Below, one piece after another: positions 49,369 to 59,901 of a stretch of DNA of 64,000 nt (the first letter of the stretch is position 1; each line of letters starts with the position of its first letter). The notes below the pieces were generated by a model, which did not search any database, was not told the DNA's origin, and saw only the letters and a program-made list of their open reading frames with translations. A program made the position numbers and the translations under genes. This stretch comes from Selaginella tamariscina (Eukaryota; Streptophyta; Lycopodiopsida; Selaginellales; Selaginellaceae), in assembly GCA_003024785.1 (NCBI GenBank), contig PUQB01000343.1, forward strand, positions 51,205 through 115,204, given 5' to 3'.

Positions 49369-50769
49369 TCACGGCAACACATCCTGCGCATCCTCTTGGT
49401 ATTCCACCTCCTCCTGATCCTTGTACTTCTGAAACTCCGCTCTCTCCTTATCCAATTCCTGCTGAACCATTGCCACCTGAAGACGAAACGCCTGCGTCTC
49501 CTTCCTAAGCTGCTCGTTCTCGTCCTGAAGACGCTGGAACTCGTCCACCACCACCTTCGTCCTTTACAGATTTAACCCGAAAAGGGCCTATCCAGTTCAA
49601 GTTAAACTTTTGGCCTATTCATCCACCTTTCCCCTGTACCAAAGGACGAGATCACCTACCTTTATCTCTTTGCCTTTCCTTCGCCTATCTAGCCAAACCT
49701 TCCGCCTTCTCTGAATCGCCTGTATCGTCCACAAGGCATGCATTCTCCTCTCATCTAACTTCTCTAGCTCTATTAAACGAGCTTCCAAAGACTCCTTCTC
49801 CCCCATCCTATATTGAATTGCTATTCTCAAGGACGGCACAATATACTCCATCGGAGTTATAGCCTCCAATCCATACGCAAGCTTAAAAGGTGTCGTACCT
49901 GTAGTCACCTTATAAGCTGTTCTATAGGCCCATAATACTTCTGGTAACCTTTCATCCCAATCCTTCTTATTTTCCTGAACCACCTTCCTTAAAACGTTTT
50001 TAAGGACTTTGTTTGTAGATTCAGCTTGTCCATTACCTTGTGGGTAATATGGTGTAGACTTCTTATGTTTTTTCACAAACTCCCTCATAAGCATTTCTAT
50101 TGTTTCATTCACGAAATGCTTTCCTCTATCACTCACAATTTCCTTAGGAATACCATAACGTACTATTATAGTATTATATATAACCTTCGCTGTATTATAT
50201 GCATCAGCCTTTCTCATAGGCTCTGCCTCTACCCATTTAGTCATATAATCTGTTAAAACTAATATATATTGATTCCTTTTTGAACTTATAGGATTAACTG
50301 GTCGTATAAAATCCATTCCCCATTTTTGGAAAGGTTCCAATGGTAGAACTGGATTATAAGGTTGTATTTGTTTCTTTGGAGGCAATTGTGCACGTTGGCA
50401 TTTATCGCATGCCTTACAATATCTATTTACATCCCTCCATAAAGTAGGCCACCATAACCCTGCCTGAAGGATTTTCCTTCCTGTTATTTCCTCTGCAAAA
50501 TGTCCTCCTGCAAGGCCTGAATGAGCCTCTTTAAGAACCTCTGGGGCCTCTAAAGGATCCACACACCTTCGTAATACCCCATCGGACCCTAGTTTATACA
50601 GCTTTCCTCCCACGAGAGAAAAGTGTCGTGTCCTCACGACAAAGAGCTTCCTCTCATCGGGCGTCTTATAAGTAAGTGGTACTATTCCAGTGGCTAGATA
50701 TTGTGTAATATGATCTAACCACCTTAATGGAACATCTACCCGAAATAAACTGGCATCAGGAAAGTTCAT
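49369..50769 (-). CDS. Integrase region of the young element, with a C-terminal coiled coil
   Basis: A 384-residue open frame (49,615-50,769) contains the HHCC zinc domain (HSGLAGGHFAEE then CDKCQ) and the DDE core: Asp in WGMDFIRPV, Asp in IVSDRGKHF and Glu in GNGQAESTNKVL. The GPFRV-type C-terminal motif follows in a shifted frame near 49,590. A 61-residue minus-strand frame (49,369-49,554) then encodes a heptad-rich, charged segment (QRLQDENEQLRKETQAF...) just before the polypurine tract. This is probably the true end of pol, reached after a one-base frame change. Integrase inserts the DNA copy into the genome. Confidence 0.88.
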
Positions 50770-50891
50770 CCATAGTACGAATCGGAAGTTCGCTGTTTTA
50801 ATACGACTTAAATGATCAGCCTGTTCGTGTTGCTTTCCAGGTTTATGAATTATTTCAAAATCATATTCCTGCAGAAGTAGGAACCACCTGG

Positions 50892-52160
50892 CTAACCTTC
50901 CTGTAAGTACAGGTTTATTAAGTAAATATAATAAAGCTTATGATCCACAAAAAGTTTTACTTTATTAGCCAAAAGATAATGTCTAAATTTGTGGATGGCA
51001 TATACCATGCCCAATGCTTCCTTTTCTGTAGTAGTGTAATTTACCTCTGCAGGTGTGAGCCTGCGACTAGCATAATAAATAGGACGATCCTTACCGTCCT
51101 CTTGCATTTGCGTAAGGACAGCTCCTATAGCAATATCAGAGGCATCAACTTGTACATGGAATTCCCGATCCCACTTGGGACTAACCAATATGGGGGCTTT
51201 AATAAGAGCCGTCCGAAGGTTATCAAATGCCTCTTGACACTCTGAAGTCCAAACATATGGCACATCAACCTTAAGCAAGTCGGTTAAAGGTTTGGCGAGT
51301 TTAGCATAATGCTTTATGAACCGCCTATGGTAGCCTATTTTGCCTAAAAACCTTCGTAACTCCTTTATATCCTGTGGTGGTTGTAGGCTAAGGATAACCT
51401 TAACCTTGTCCTGATCAACCAATATTCCTTCCTACAAACCACATGTCCTAAAAGGACTCCTGATTTAACAAAAAAATTACATTTTTCTGGATTTAAAGCA
51501 ACTGAATTTTGTCTATTTCTGGAAACATTTTTCCAAACACTGTAAATGTTCCTGTTTTGTACTATACACACTAAAGTCATCCATAAAGACTTTCATAAAA
51601 TCTAAAAGGTATTCACGAAAGGTATCCGTTATAATTCTTTGAAACGTAAAGGGTGCATTACATAAGCCAAAAGGCATAACCCTATAGGCATAGGCACCCC
51701 ACGGACTTATAAAAGCGGTCTTATGTTGATCTGCTGGAGCTACCATCACCTGATTATATCCTGAAAAGCCATCCATAAAGGAATACATTTCATGGCCTGC
51801 GACATTATCCAGCATTTCCTCTGTGAAAGGAATAGGAAAGATATCCTTAGTTGTAACATCATTTAGCTTTTTATAATTGACACACACTCTTAGCTTCCCA
51901 TTCTTTTTAGGGACGATCACGAGTGGTGACAACCATTGCGCTCCTTGTATAGGATATATAAGCCAACCTTCAACAGTTTATCAATTCCTCTTTCACCAAT
52001 TTAGCATAGTTAGGATTCATCCTGTATGCACTTTGTTTAGCCGGTTGGCATCCCGGCAATAATTGAATAGTGTGCATACATATCTCTGGTGGTATTCCTT
52101 TAAGATCCTGATAGGACCATGCAAATACATCCTTGTATTTGGCTAACAACATCAATCCTT
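50892..52160 (-). CDS. Reverse transcriptase and RNase H region of the young element
   Basis: Minus-strand frames in order: MLLAKYKDVFAWSYQDLKGI (51,970-52,155), the RT palm with PKKNGKLRVCVNYKKLNDVT and the active site VFMDDFSVY (51,513-51,932), then FLGKIGYHRRFI and RNase H with HVQVDASDIAIGAVLTQMQ and NYTTTEKEALGMVYA (50,892-51,422). Three or four one-base shifts break what would otherwise be a continuous polyprotein. The continuation of RNase H (about 50,770-50,890) carries the DHKL and tail motifs in another frame. Confidence 0.88.
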
Positions 52161-53360
52161 TATCCTAAAATCCGGATCCAATCCTTGAGCTATATTTAAT
52201 ATCTTAGGTTCCATTTCTGTACCTATATTAACTTGCTCTAAAGGATCGTTCGTGTAGATATATGTATATTCAGCAGGTTGTTCCTGCAAATTCATTTCAT
52301 AAGGAACAGACTTATAAAATTTTTCCTGCAAGCCCAGATTGTTCTGTTCTTGTTCCTTTTGAAAGATGCTTTTCTTTCCTTCAGAATAGCATATAAATCA
52401 ATCTCTGCAAGAGCTTTTAGATCAGGATATGTTTTTAAAATTTGCTCTTCCTCCTGATCATCCAAGCCCCGCCCCAATCATACCCTTCCAATGCAACTGG
52501 CCGATCCTTCTGTGCTAAGTATCCCTTAGCATAAGTATGAATATCGACCTTCAAGTCACCTTGTTCTATTGTCATTTTTCCTGAGCCCCAATCCTGCACC
52601 GCTTGGGCCACCTTAAGCCAAGGTCGTCCTAACAACATAGTATATGTTGCATCCTGTCCTTCCATTCGTAGGACAATTAAGGATATTTTGTATTTAAGTC
52701 CTTTAACGGATATAGTGACTGCTCTCACAATGCCCAATGGCCTTACACTTCGTTGATCAGCCATTTTAAGGTTAAATGGAGCCGGTTGGATAGGTCCAAA
52801 CCCATCTTTTTACATTCTCCTTCTCAATAAAATTCACACCTGAACCTCCATCTATTAATACTCTCTTTAACTTATTCCTTCCCACATATACTGTGATGCA
52901 AGGAACATGTCCATCATAATCACCTTCATACAGTACTTCCTTATCCATTTTACAAACTGTATATCCTTCACGTGAAGGTGATGTTTGCTGAACTAAACTT
53001 AATGCATTTAATATCTGGTTTCTTATATAAGGAGCTACCTTTATCAACTGTCCAAGCGTAATCTTTATCTCCTGATTTATAGCTTGGTGATACATGGAGT
53101 CCATTGTTTTATCATGTAATGGTAATAATGAAAAACTTTGTTCACCTTTATCTATATCACCTTTATCTGTACCTTCTGATTCGTTATCAGTCTGACCTTT
53201 CTGGTCAGAATCCTGCTCCTGCTTGCTTACATTTTCCTGTAACAAGCTCTCCTTCTTGTTAGGAGTAGTAACTACCTCACCTTCTCCATAACAAGAGGAT
53301 TCCTTCTTCTTCTCTTGAAGAGCTATAACTGCCCTTACACGGGTGGATACTCTTTTTCCT
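52161..53360 (-). CDS. Protease region of the young element
   Basis: The motif VLIDGGSGVNFIEKE lies at about 52,830-52,875 on the minus strand, a variant retropepsin signature (D-G-G instead of D-T/S-G) common in Athila/Tat-type plant elements. MLLGRPWLKVA (near 52,620) is the second protease block. Between gag and protease is an acidic linker (EQDSDQKGQTDNESEGTDKG). The frame is broken near 52,770. The protease would cut the Gag-Pol polyprotein. Confidence 0.8.
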
Positions 53361-53363
53361 CCT

Positions 53364-55038
53364 CTATTTGAATAAGCCGTGTTGTAGGCTGCACATTAGT
53401 CGTTTGGTGGAAGTAGGAGGTTGTACCTTCCGCCTAGGACATTCCCTAGAGATATGTCCTGTTTCACCACATGTATAACAAACCTGGGAAGGAAAATTCC
53501 TACCCTGTCCTTGTTTATCATTTCCTTGTTTATAGGAATCATTTCTGCCTCTTTGACCTTGATATGGTCTTTCCTCTCCTCTATATTGCCTATCATTTCT
53601 TTCAGGATAAGGTCTATCATTCTGCCACACCTTATATGGACCATTTCTTCCTGCATAATACCTTTCCTCTCTAATTTCGTAAGGATTATCATTCCTTCGT
53701 CATAATATCCACTGTTCCTATTCTGATAAGGAACTTCATTCCTTCTGCCATATATATTGTTCCTGTTCTCATAAGGAATGACATTATCATTCCTATCATT
53801 CCACGGTTCCTATTAGGTGGGAACCTTCTAGGAGGTGGACGTTCATCCATTCTCCTTTCTCTCTCTATACTAGCCACATTCTGATTTAGGAAATGTTGCA
53901 GTTTCCTACACATGTCCTTCCTTTCCGCATTTGGCATGTAGGCAATTGCAGCTACATTCCTCCACCGTATGACCGGATTGTTACATTTAGTACACCATAC
54001 TTTTTCCTTTAACTCCTCTTTAACTGTCATTCCTTTTAAAGTTTTCATCATTTGAGCCAATGCTTTCTCATCTATAGGATATTTTCGAACTTTTACTACA
54101 TCAGCTTCCTCTTCCTCTTCATCAGAGGATTCTTCCTTTCTTCCATATACTTTCAGCTTTCCTTCTGCAATCTTTTCTATCTGCCTTCTCTTCTTCTCAT
54201 ATATTTTTAATTGATTAATGAGATCCTCTCTATCCTTTTCATTGATAGTAAGTGCTAGATCTCTATATGGTTTTAGCAACCCTTGCTTATACCATTGCAA
54301 TAAGGCATCCATCTTCACATATGCCTTACACTTTTTCTCATGTTTCTTAAAACGGTGTGTATATTCATCTATCTTTTCTGTTTTGCCTTGAAGGATAGTC
54401 CTTAACTTCTCTAAATGTTCCTCCGGCAATTCCTCCTTTCTGAAATATTCCTTAAATGCATCAGTAACCTTCTGATAATTCTCTCTGACTTCCTTTTCTA
54501 AATCATAATACCAATCAGAGGCATTTCCTTTCAATGTATGTGGAAATATAAGCAGCCTTTCTGCATCCGTCACCTTATACAGTTTTACTACCTCTTCAAA
54601 CTGTTGTAAGTGCCTTTTCGGATTTTCCTTCTTTCCTGCAGAGAATGTGGGATACATCACCGTACCCCCAAACATTCCCGGGAAAAGTGCCATATTTGTA
54701 ATAACCCTTTGCTCTGGTGTATTTCCTCTTACACCTTCCTCCCTTCCTCTTCGGGAGTTCTCAGGAGATCCTTCTCCTTGCAATCTCGGTATATGAACAG
54801 GCACTCCTCCTCTCACTGTTTCCTCTAAACCAGCTGTTTGATACTGCCTCCAATTCTCTGGATCAGCCTCAGATTTCTGTATTGTTTCTGCAATATCCTC
54901 TACTATCTTGCCAAGGATATTTTGACGTCTATTTTCGTCAGTTTCAGGTTGCTGTTGGGCAGCCACTCTATTGGCCTGCCTTTGGTTCCTTTGATCAGCT
55001 AAGGCTGGATCAGGACGATGGTTCCTCCACGGTTCCAT
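53364..55038 (-). CDS. Gag of the young element
   Basis: A 449-residue open frame starts at the Met at 55,038 (MEPWRNHRPDPALADQRNQR), about 130 bp inside the 5' LTR. It includes the Retrotrans_gag capsid segment (AERLLIFPHTLKGNASDWYY, 54,480-54,560), a charged Lys/Glu-rich region, and, after a one-base shift near 53,690, an Arg/Gly/Tyr-rich tail with a CCHC zinc knuckle CYTCGETGHISREC (about 53,440-53,482). Size and order fit a plant Ty3/gypsy Gag. Confidence 0.88.
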
Positions 55039-55144
55039 TCATTCCTTCTCCTTTACACATCCGGCTCTACACCTTCCGAGCCTTTTTCAGAATGAGAATT
55101 CTATCTTTTTAGCCTCTTTTCTCAATGAATGCTAACACTGCAAT

Positions 55145-55170
55145 GGCGAAATCCCTCCGTGGTCGCCAAT
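55145..55170 (-). promoter_or_regulatory. Putative tRNA(Arg)-type primer binding site
   Basis: Reading the minus strand from the end of the 5' LTR: ATTGGCGACCACGGAGGGA. TGG complements the tRNA CCA end, and the next bases CGACCAC match the acceptor stem of a plant tRNA(Arg) as I recall it. Beyond ten bases the match weakens. Confidence 0.5.
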
Positions 55171-55836
55171 TGTTAAACAGGAAAAGGGCTCTCTGCCTCA
55201 CCTTTTCCTATTTAACCTGTTTCCTTCACGCAGACAGGAAACCTTTCATACAACGTACAGGAAAGGCTACACCCTTTCCTTTCTCAACTCTCAATATATC
55301 TGTATATATATATCAGACTTCTCCCAGTGCCACTATGACTGGTCTCCAAAGTCAAGGGCAAGAACGGATTTTGGCTATTGCCTTGTTAGATCCATTCATT
55401 GAGAGTAACATACACACACACAAGATTCTCTAATATGCACCTTTCATTACTAACATGAATACAAAAGACAAAGTGTAGAGAACCTTTATCTCCTGCTAAA
55501 CTTCAAATGGAGACCCTCTCTCCTGTTAGAACTTCCTGTTGAGACCCTTCTGGAGACCCCTTCTCCCTTGCCCTAACTACTCCTTAACTACTCTTCCTCT
55601 CGCCACGTCATCCTTTACCTTTACAAGATTTCCTTTTCCTTTTCCTTTTCCTTACTCACCTTTTCCTGTAAGATTTTCCTCCTTCACAGCCTTTCTTTCC
55701 TCTTCCTTACGCACCTTTTCCTCTCGGTAAGGATTTTCCTTCTTCACAACCTTTCCTTCCATGCTTACTACGAACCTTCCTACCCTTATTCTCTCTACAG
55801 TAGGATGTCCTATGCTCCTAATTTTTACCTTTAACA
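55171..55836 (-). repeat. 5' LTR (element orientation) of the young element
   Basis: 666 bp, ends TGTTAAA/TTTAACA. Against the other LTR I count two substitutions (near 55,238 and 55,773) and seven indel events. The right target duplication ATATC follows at 55,837-55,841. Confidence 0.93.
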
Positions 55837-55841
55837 ATATC

Positions 55842-56240
55842 GAAATTTACCATGACAAAGAATGAAATCTCCTTGTTTGATTTCTTTTTTCCTATCCTCG
55901 GCCTTTGTCAATGAAGCAGAACACCATTGACATCCAACAACACAATATGGCCATGAGTAACATGGGATAGCGTTGCCTCTTGAATACTTTGCAAATCACT
56001 TTTTGCTCTCTTTCATTTATCCGTTGACACTATCTCGTTGCCTATCCCTTCATCATTTAATTGTACATCATCCTTACAAGATTCAGATATTGCATGCGCT
56101 GAAGAAATTAATTTCGGAACTGAAGCCAATAAAAATGATGATGAAAAACTAAAGTGACCCCATGGTAATGATGTTTTGAGCTGCATTATTATCCATTTCC
56201 TGCATGAACTCTGTCATTCTAACATGTGGCACAAGAAATT
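55842..56240 (-). pseudogene. HAD/FCP1-like phosphatase pseudogene, 5' part
   Basis: On the minus strand, frame segments give KLISSAHAISESCKDDVQLN, then SDLQSIQEATLSHVTHGH followed by VLLDVNGVLLH (55,911-55,943). This matches the nucleophile motif of the HAD family in its plant DLNGVL form. KAEDRKKEIKQGDFILCHG follows and runs into the target site. Removing the retroelement and one copy of the target duplication makes the reading continue directly into RPGLDRLF at 48,660 on the other side. Two in-frame stops and a frame shift are also present. The N-terminus before 56,150 is unclear. Confidence 0.6.
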
Positions 56241-56484
56241 GTCGCCAAACCCCTCTCTTACCTCATGCCAATGCTGAAAATCCATGTTCTCAATTGTTTT
56301 CATTACATCTGCAAAATGATAATTTGCTGACCTTAAAATTATCAAGGTATATTATTTACCTTGTTAATGTGTGACCCATGTTTGAACTAAAAGCTTCATT
56401 AATCCTTGAGAATTATTTTCTGTACAAATATAACGAAATTACAAAAATGCCTTATGTTACACTCATTTACAACTATTCATCACT
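56241..56484. other. Short gap between two pseudogenes
   Basis: AT-rich, with no separate gene visible. It may hold the end of the ParB-like gene and the start of the HAD-like gene. Confidence 0.3.
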
Positions 56485-59400
56485 TTAAGAACTCATTAAC
56501 AATTCTTCTTCGCTATTACCTTCTGAGTGAGGCGAAGAAGGTCTAAGCCGCTTGTGAGATGGTTCATGATTTTCTGTATCTTCTATTGATGTTTCCATGG
56601 ATAATGGAGTGTGCGAATGTTCTGTACTCCTCAAGATAACTTCCAGTCTAATATCTGATTGAAGTTCGTCCTCAGACACCGACATTGAACCAAATTCGTC
56701 TTCAAAGTTATCGCACTTATTGGGAGGGAACTTTCTCAAATACTCCTTTATGGATTCGTTAGGTAGTCAGTTGAAAACTTATCTATCCACTTGTTCAGGC
56801 CTCAACCATGGTCTTATCCTTTTCAACGGCAAATACCATGTATCCGAAGGTAACACTCCTTCAAGACAGACCCCCTAGTGCAGTAGTCAAAAACCCACGC
56901 ATCACTGTGAGGACCCCTGATCAAGTTGACAATGCTTCGTGCCGCTTGACTTGTGATGTTTGGATACGTACATTGCCAAATACGTCACTCTCAGCTATCG
57001 GTGTATCGGATGGAGGTTCAGGGCCGTTGGAGTGCAAACAGATGCTTGGCCAGTCATTTTGGAAGTTTGAAACTGTTTGGCGCATTCCTAACAACCAAGT
57101 GAACAACTAAACAATGCACTTCGGATCAGCATCATTCATATAAAATCCTGTCCAACGTGTTATTCCTCTTGGCAAAAGAGAAGGCAAGGTATCGGTGACA
57201 TGAGCAAGAATCAAGAAATAAATACCTGAAAACGTAGATATCAGTCTACATTTTCAATAATAAATACCTTCTTTGTACATACTTGCACAACTAAGTTTCT
57301 CCACCAAATCCTCTAGTGTCCTGTCTGTCGAAGGATTTTTTGACACCCGTCGATCCATCACGAACAATTGAAACGGTTTCCTACAAGCAGTGATGGTACC
57401 CCATAAAGTCTCCAAATCCAACAACAAACATTTGTAGGGCTTGTCATGATTCGTAGCATCCTCCTTTATAAGGTTCAACTCGGTTCTCCGCTGCTGAAGG
57501 ACTGCCATATAGAAAAGGCTCATCGCAATGTTCTCCTTTTTGGCGTTGGCGTGCAATAGATTCTTGCCCAGATCTTTCCGATTGATTCACCTATTCAACA
57601 AGTATATCATCATTTGTCACATGCAAATATTTGCTGACCTCTTCGTATGTTGAAGCGAAATCCAACCTAGTTTGTGGCAGTGTATTCCCAACCACTCCTT
57701 GAAGTGCCTGACCATCTTCAACTCCATTGCCTTGAGATGAAAAGGAGAGGTGGGGCTGCTGTTGTTAATCTGTAATTTGTTATCAATCACCAAATCAGCC
57801 AGATTTTCATCTCTTTCATCGTTGTTCCATTTAAAGGCTTCAACCATGTGAGCTTGAAATCGTTGTCTACATCCTTTATAGATTGAACAGACTTAGCCTT
57901 CGGCGTTTACTGGGTTTCTTTGCAGACTTCTCTGAGGGCTCCACTTCGCTTGTCTGCTTCTTCTTCAGTGTTCCTTTTGCAAAGGATTCCATAATCCCCA
58001 ACCATTTCGCAAAGATCCTATCCTCAGGACAAAGAAATCAACATCATCAAAAAGGATGTTTCCTTCCCGCCCACCTGGGCAAAAATCAACTGCTACAATT
58101 CTCAACTCTCTGAGAAAAAAGACAGATTAATATACCGGCGAGATAAATCCCGCCCAAACAATTTTGCTTACCCGGTAGTCCGCAGATTGTGTATTCCCTG
58201 CGGTAGCTCTTTGTGGTCGCTGAAGAGATTCCCACACGGCTCGCGTGTGTTTGAACTTCTCCCATATTTTACTGTTGTAGTGGTTGGTGTCTGCAGCGTC
58301 CCATTCCGTCGATAACTTATGGTACTGCTGATTGTGAGATTCGGCTTCGCTAAAAACGCCGATCTTTTCGTCAGCTTCTCATGGGTATGCTTGGAAAGTT
58401 TTGTTGCCATCGTTCCTTTGTTGTGTTCGTCGAGAAGTCGTTGGGCTGCCGTTATTGTGTGCTGGCCACTAATGATGTAGTACTTGATTAATTTTCTATT
58501 CTCCATCTGAACCTTCCTCATTTGTTCCGGTGTTGTGATCCACACTTTGTCAGCGCCTTTTTTCTCTCGTAGTATGCGCACAAAACACATTATGTGGAAC
58601 GGTGTAAGAATTGTCGTCCTTCATCTTCTCCATGAGCTCAGCTACACATTCCTAATTGAGTGGCCTGTAATTGAAGTTTGGGTTGACGCTGCAATACTTA
58701 ACCTCTACACTCGTAAATCCTATCATCCAACATCATTTCCTTGTGGCTTATTGCAGCATGGGACGCCACAGGTGCAGCTGACAAAACGACTAATGATTTT
58801 CTTCTACGATCCGAATCAACATGTGTGATCCCCGATTGATGCTGTTCTAATGTTCTCGGCACATTCTTCTAACTCCCGAAATTTGCTAAGCAAATTGAAC
58901 GTGATCTGTAAAGAACCTGAGACCAAGCCACCCTCTCAATCTCCTTTATGATGTCGCTGTGTTCTTCTTCAATGTGAAGAGGGACGATTGCTCCATTTGT
59001 GGATTTTCTGTATTGTGAAGCAATATCTCCTGAGAATACACTACTCGATGAGTCTGAAGATTTCGAAGTAGACATCCAGTTGGATCCCCTCATAGATGGG
59101 CTTTGAAGAAGAACTCCACGGTCAACATCATTAGTGAACACGTGAACGTCATTATCCACAAGTCGACAAAACCACCCGAAATTAATGTTGTAACTGGCGA
59201 CCTCTGGATCCAAAACGTGACATTGGATGGAACAAGGCATATGTGTCGAGCATCGTTCAATCTGGGTTCACAGCATGCTTTCGGATGCTTGACTAGCACA
59301 CCCACTTTCTATTGTTTTGCTTGTCCATGCGATGTGACAAAGGTTAGTTTGACAGCAACCATGATTGTTCCAATGTGCTTCCCGTTTAGTTTGAAATATG

Positions 59401-59601
59401 GCCAAGTTGATTCCAGAATCCCCCTGCCCATCTCTTCTCCTGCTCTCGTCTTTAATGTCACCTCAATTCCACATCTGAATACAAAAATGATTAGTTCAAG
59501 CACATATCCGAGTATAACAGATTTTATTTTAATTCTTACCCAGAATTTGACGACGACTCCATACTAATGACTCGATCTCCTTGTTTAATTAAATCGTCCT
59601 T
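56485..59601 (-). pseudogene. Decayed multi-exon gene with a ParB/sulfiredoxin-like motif
   Basis: Coding pieces on the minus strand, in order: 59,601-59,540 (KDDLIKQGDRVISMESSSNS), joined by a clean 65-nt GT-AG intron to 59,474 onward (GIEVTLKTRAGEEMGRGILE, TAG at 59,309); 58,869-59,140 (Ser-rich, then HSDIIKEIERVAWSQ); 58,540-58,700 (VNPNFNYRPLN, then ECVAELMEKMKDD); 58,168-58,590 (MRKVQMENRKLIKYYIISGQ directly followed by HTITAAQRLLDEHN); 58,172-58,345 in another frame (WDAADTNHYNSKIWEKFKHT); 57,900-58,110 (EDRIFAKWLGIMESFAKGT, then a basic KKPSKRRR tract); 57,617-57,847; 57,254-57,556; and 56,485-56,800, an acidic end with a KRLRP basic motif. The NPN-x-RPL plus SGQHxxxAA pattern resembles ParB/sulfiredoxin-fold proteins. 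The specific family is not known to me. Basic tracts suggest a nuclear protein. At least six frame breaks and two stops. Confidence 0.5.
58111..58169 (-). other. Short intron containing a GCGGGAT-type palindrome
   Basis: Between a donor (CCGG|GTAAGC, near 58,170) and an acceptor (TTTTTTCTCAG, near 58,111) on the minus strand lies an intron of about 60 nt. At 58,134-58,154 it holds the imperfect palindrome GGCGGGATTTATCTCGCC, close to the unit of the array at 59.9-60.9 kb. Confidence 0.5.
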
Positions 59602-59900
59602 CTGCAAAATAATACACTATGAATACAAATCATATAAAAACGCACACACACTTGTATAAACCCGAATATACAAAAATAATACACAGAGAGAAGTGGACGG
59701 AATTAACTGTCCAAAGCTCACCTTTGTGCTAGTGCAAAAGAAAGATAACATTTCGTTTTAAAACCACCACAAATGTGAGCTCTGGACATTTTACATAATT
59801 TCCTAGCTTTTACTCAAAATATTACGATAAGATGATAAAAGTAAATAAAATGAGATATGCAACTTATATATACTAATACACATATATATTCACATGGAAG
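59602..59900. other. Upstream flank of the ParB-like gene
   Basis: AT-rich sequence of about 300 bp between the first recognised exon and the palindrome array. It probably holds the promoter or further 5' exons of the decayed gene, but nothing can be singled out. Confidence 0.35.
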
Positions 59901-59901
59901 A

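Larger units (their letters stand above)
48674..55836 (-). mobile_element. Young Ty3/gypsy LTR retrotransposon, 7.16 kb, with ATATC target duplication
   Basis: Two 666-bp LTRs (48,674-49,339 and 55,171-55,836), each TGTTAAA...TTTAACA, enclose a minus-strand gag-pol. ATATC precedes the left LTR (48,669-48,673) and follows the right one (55,837-55,841): a perfect 5-bp target duplication. The purine tract AGGAGGGGGCAG abuts the 3' LTR. After the 5' LTR, TGGCGACCAC begins a primer site that fits the 3' end of a plant tRNA(Arg). I count only 2 substitutions but 7 indel events between the LTRs. The protease motif IDGGSGVN and the lack of a chromodomain suggest the Athila/Tat side of plant Ty3/gypsy. 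It split a HAD-like phosphatase gene. Confidence 0.93.

Noticed and set aside
56808..57110. 100-residue plus-strand open frame
   Set aside because: No recognisable features. Minus-strand coding pieces lie on both sides, so it is probably a shadow of the decayed gene.
59103..59567. 154-residue plus-strand open frame
   Set aside because: The minus strand of the same segment has matched splice sites and a frame continuous with neighbouring exons, so the plus frame is a shadow.
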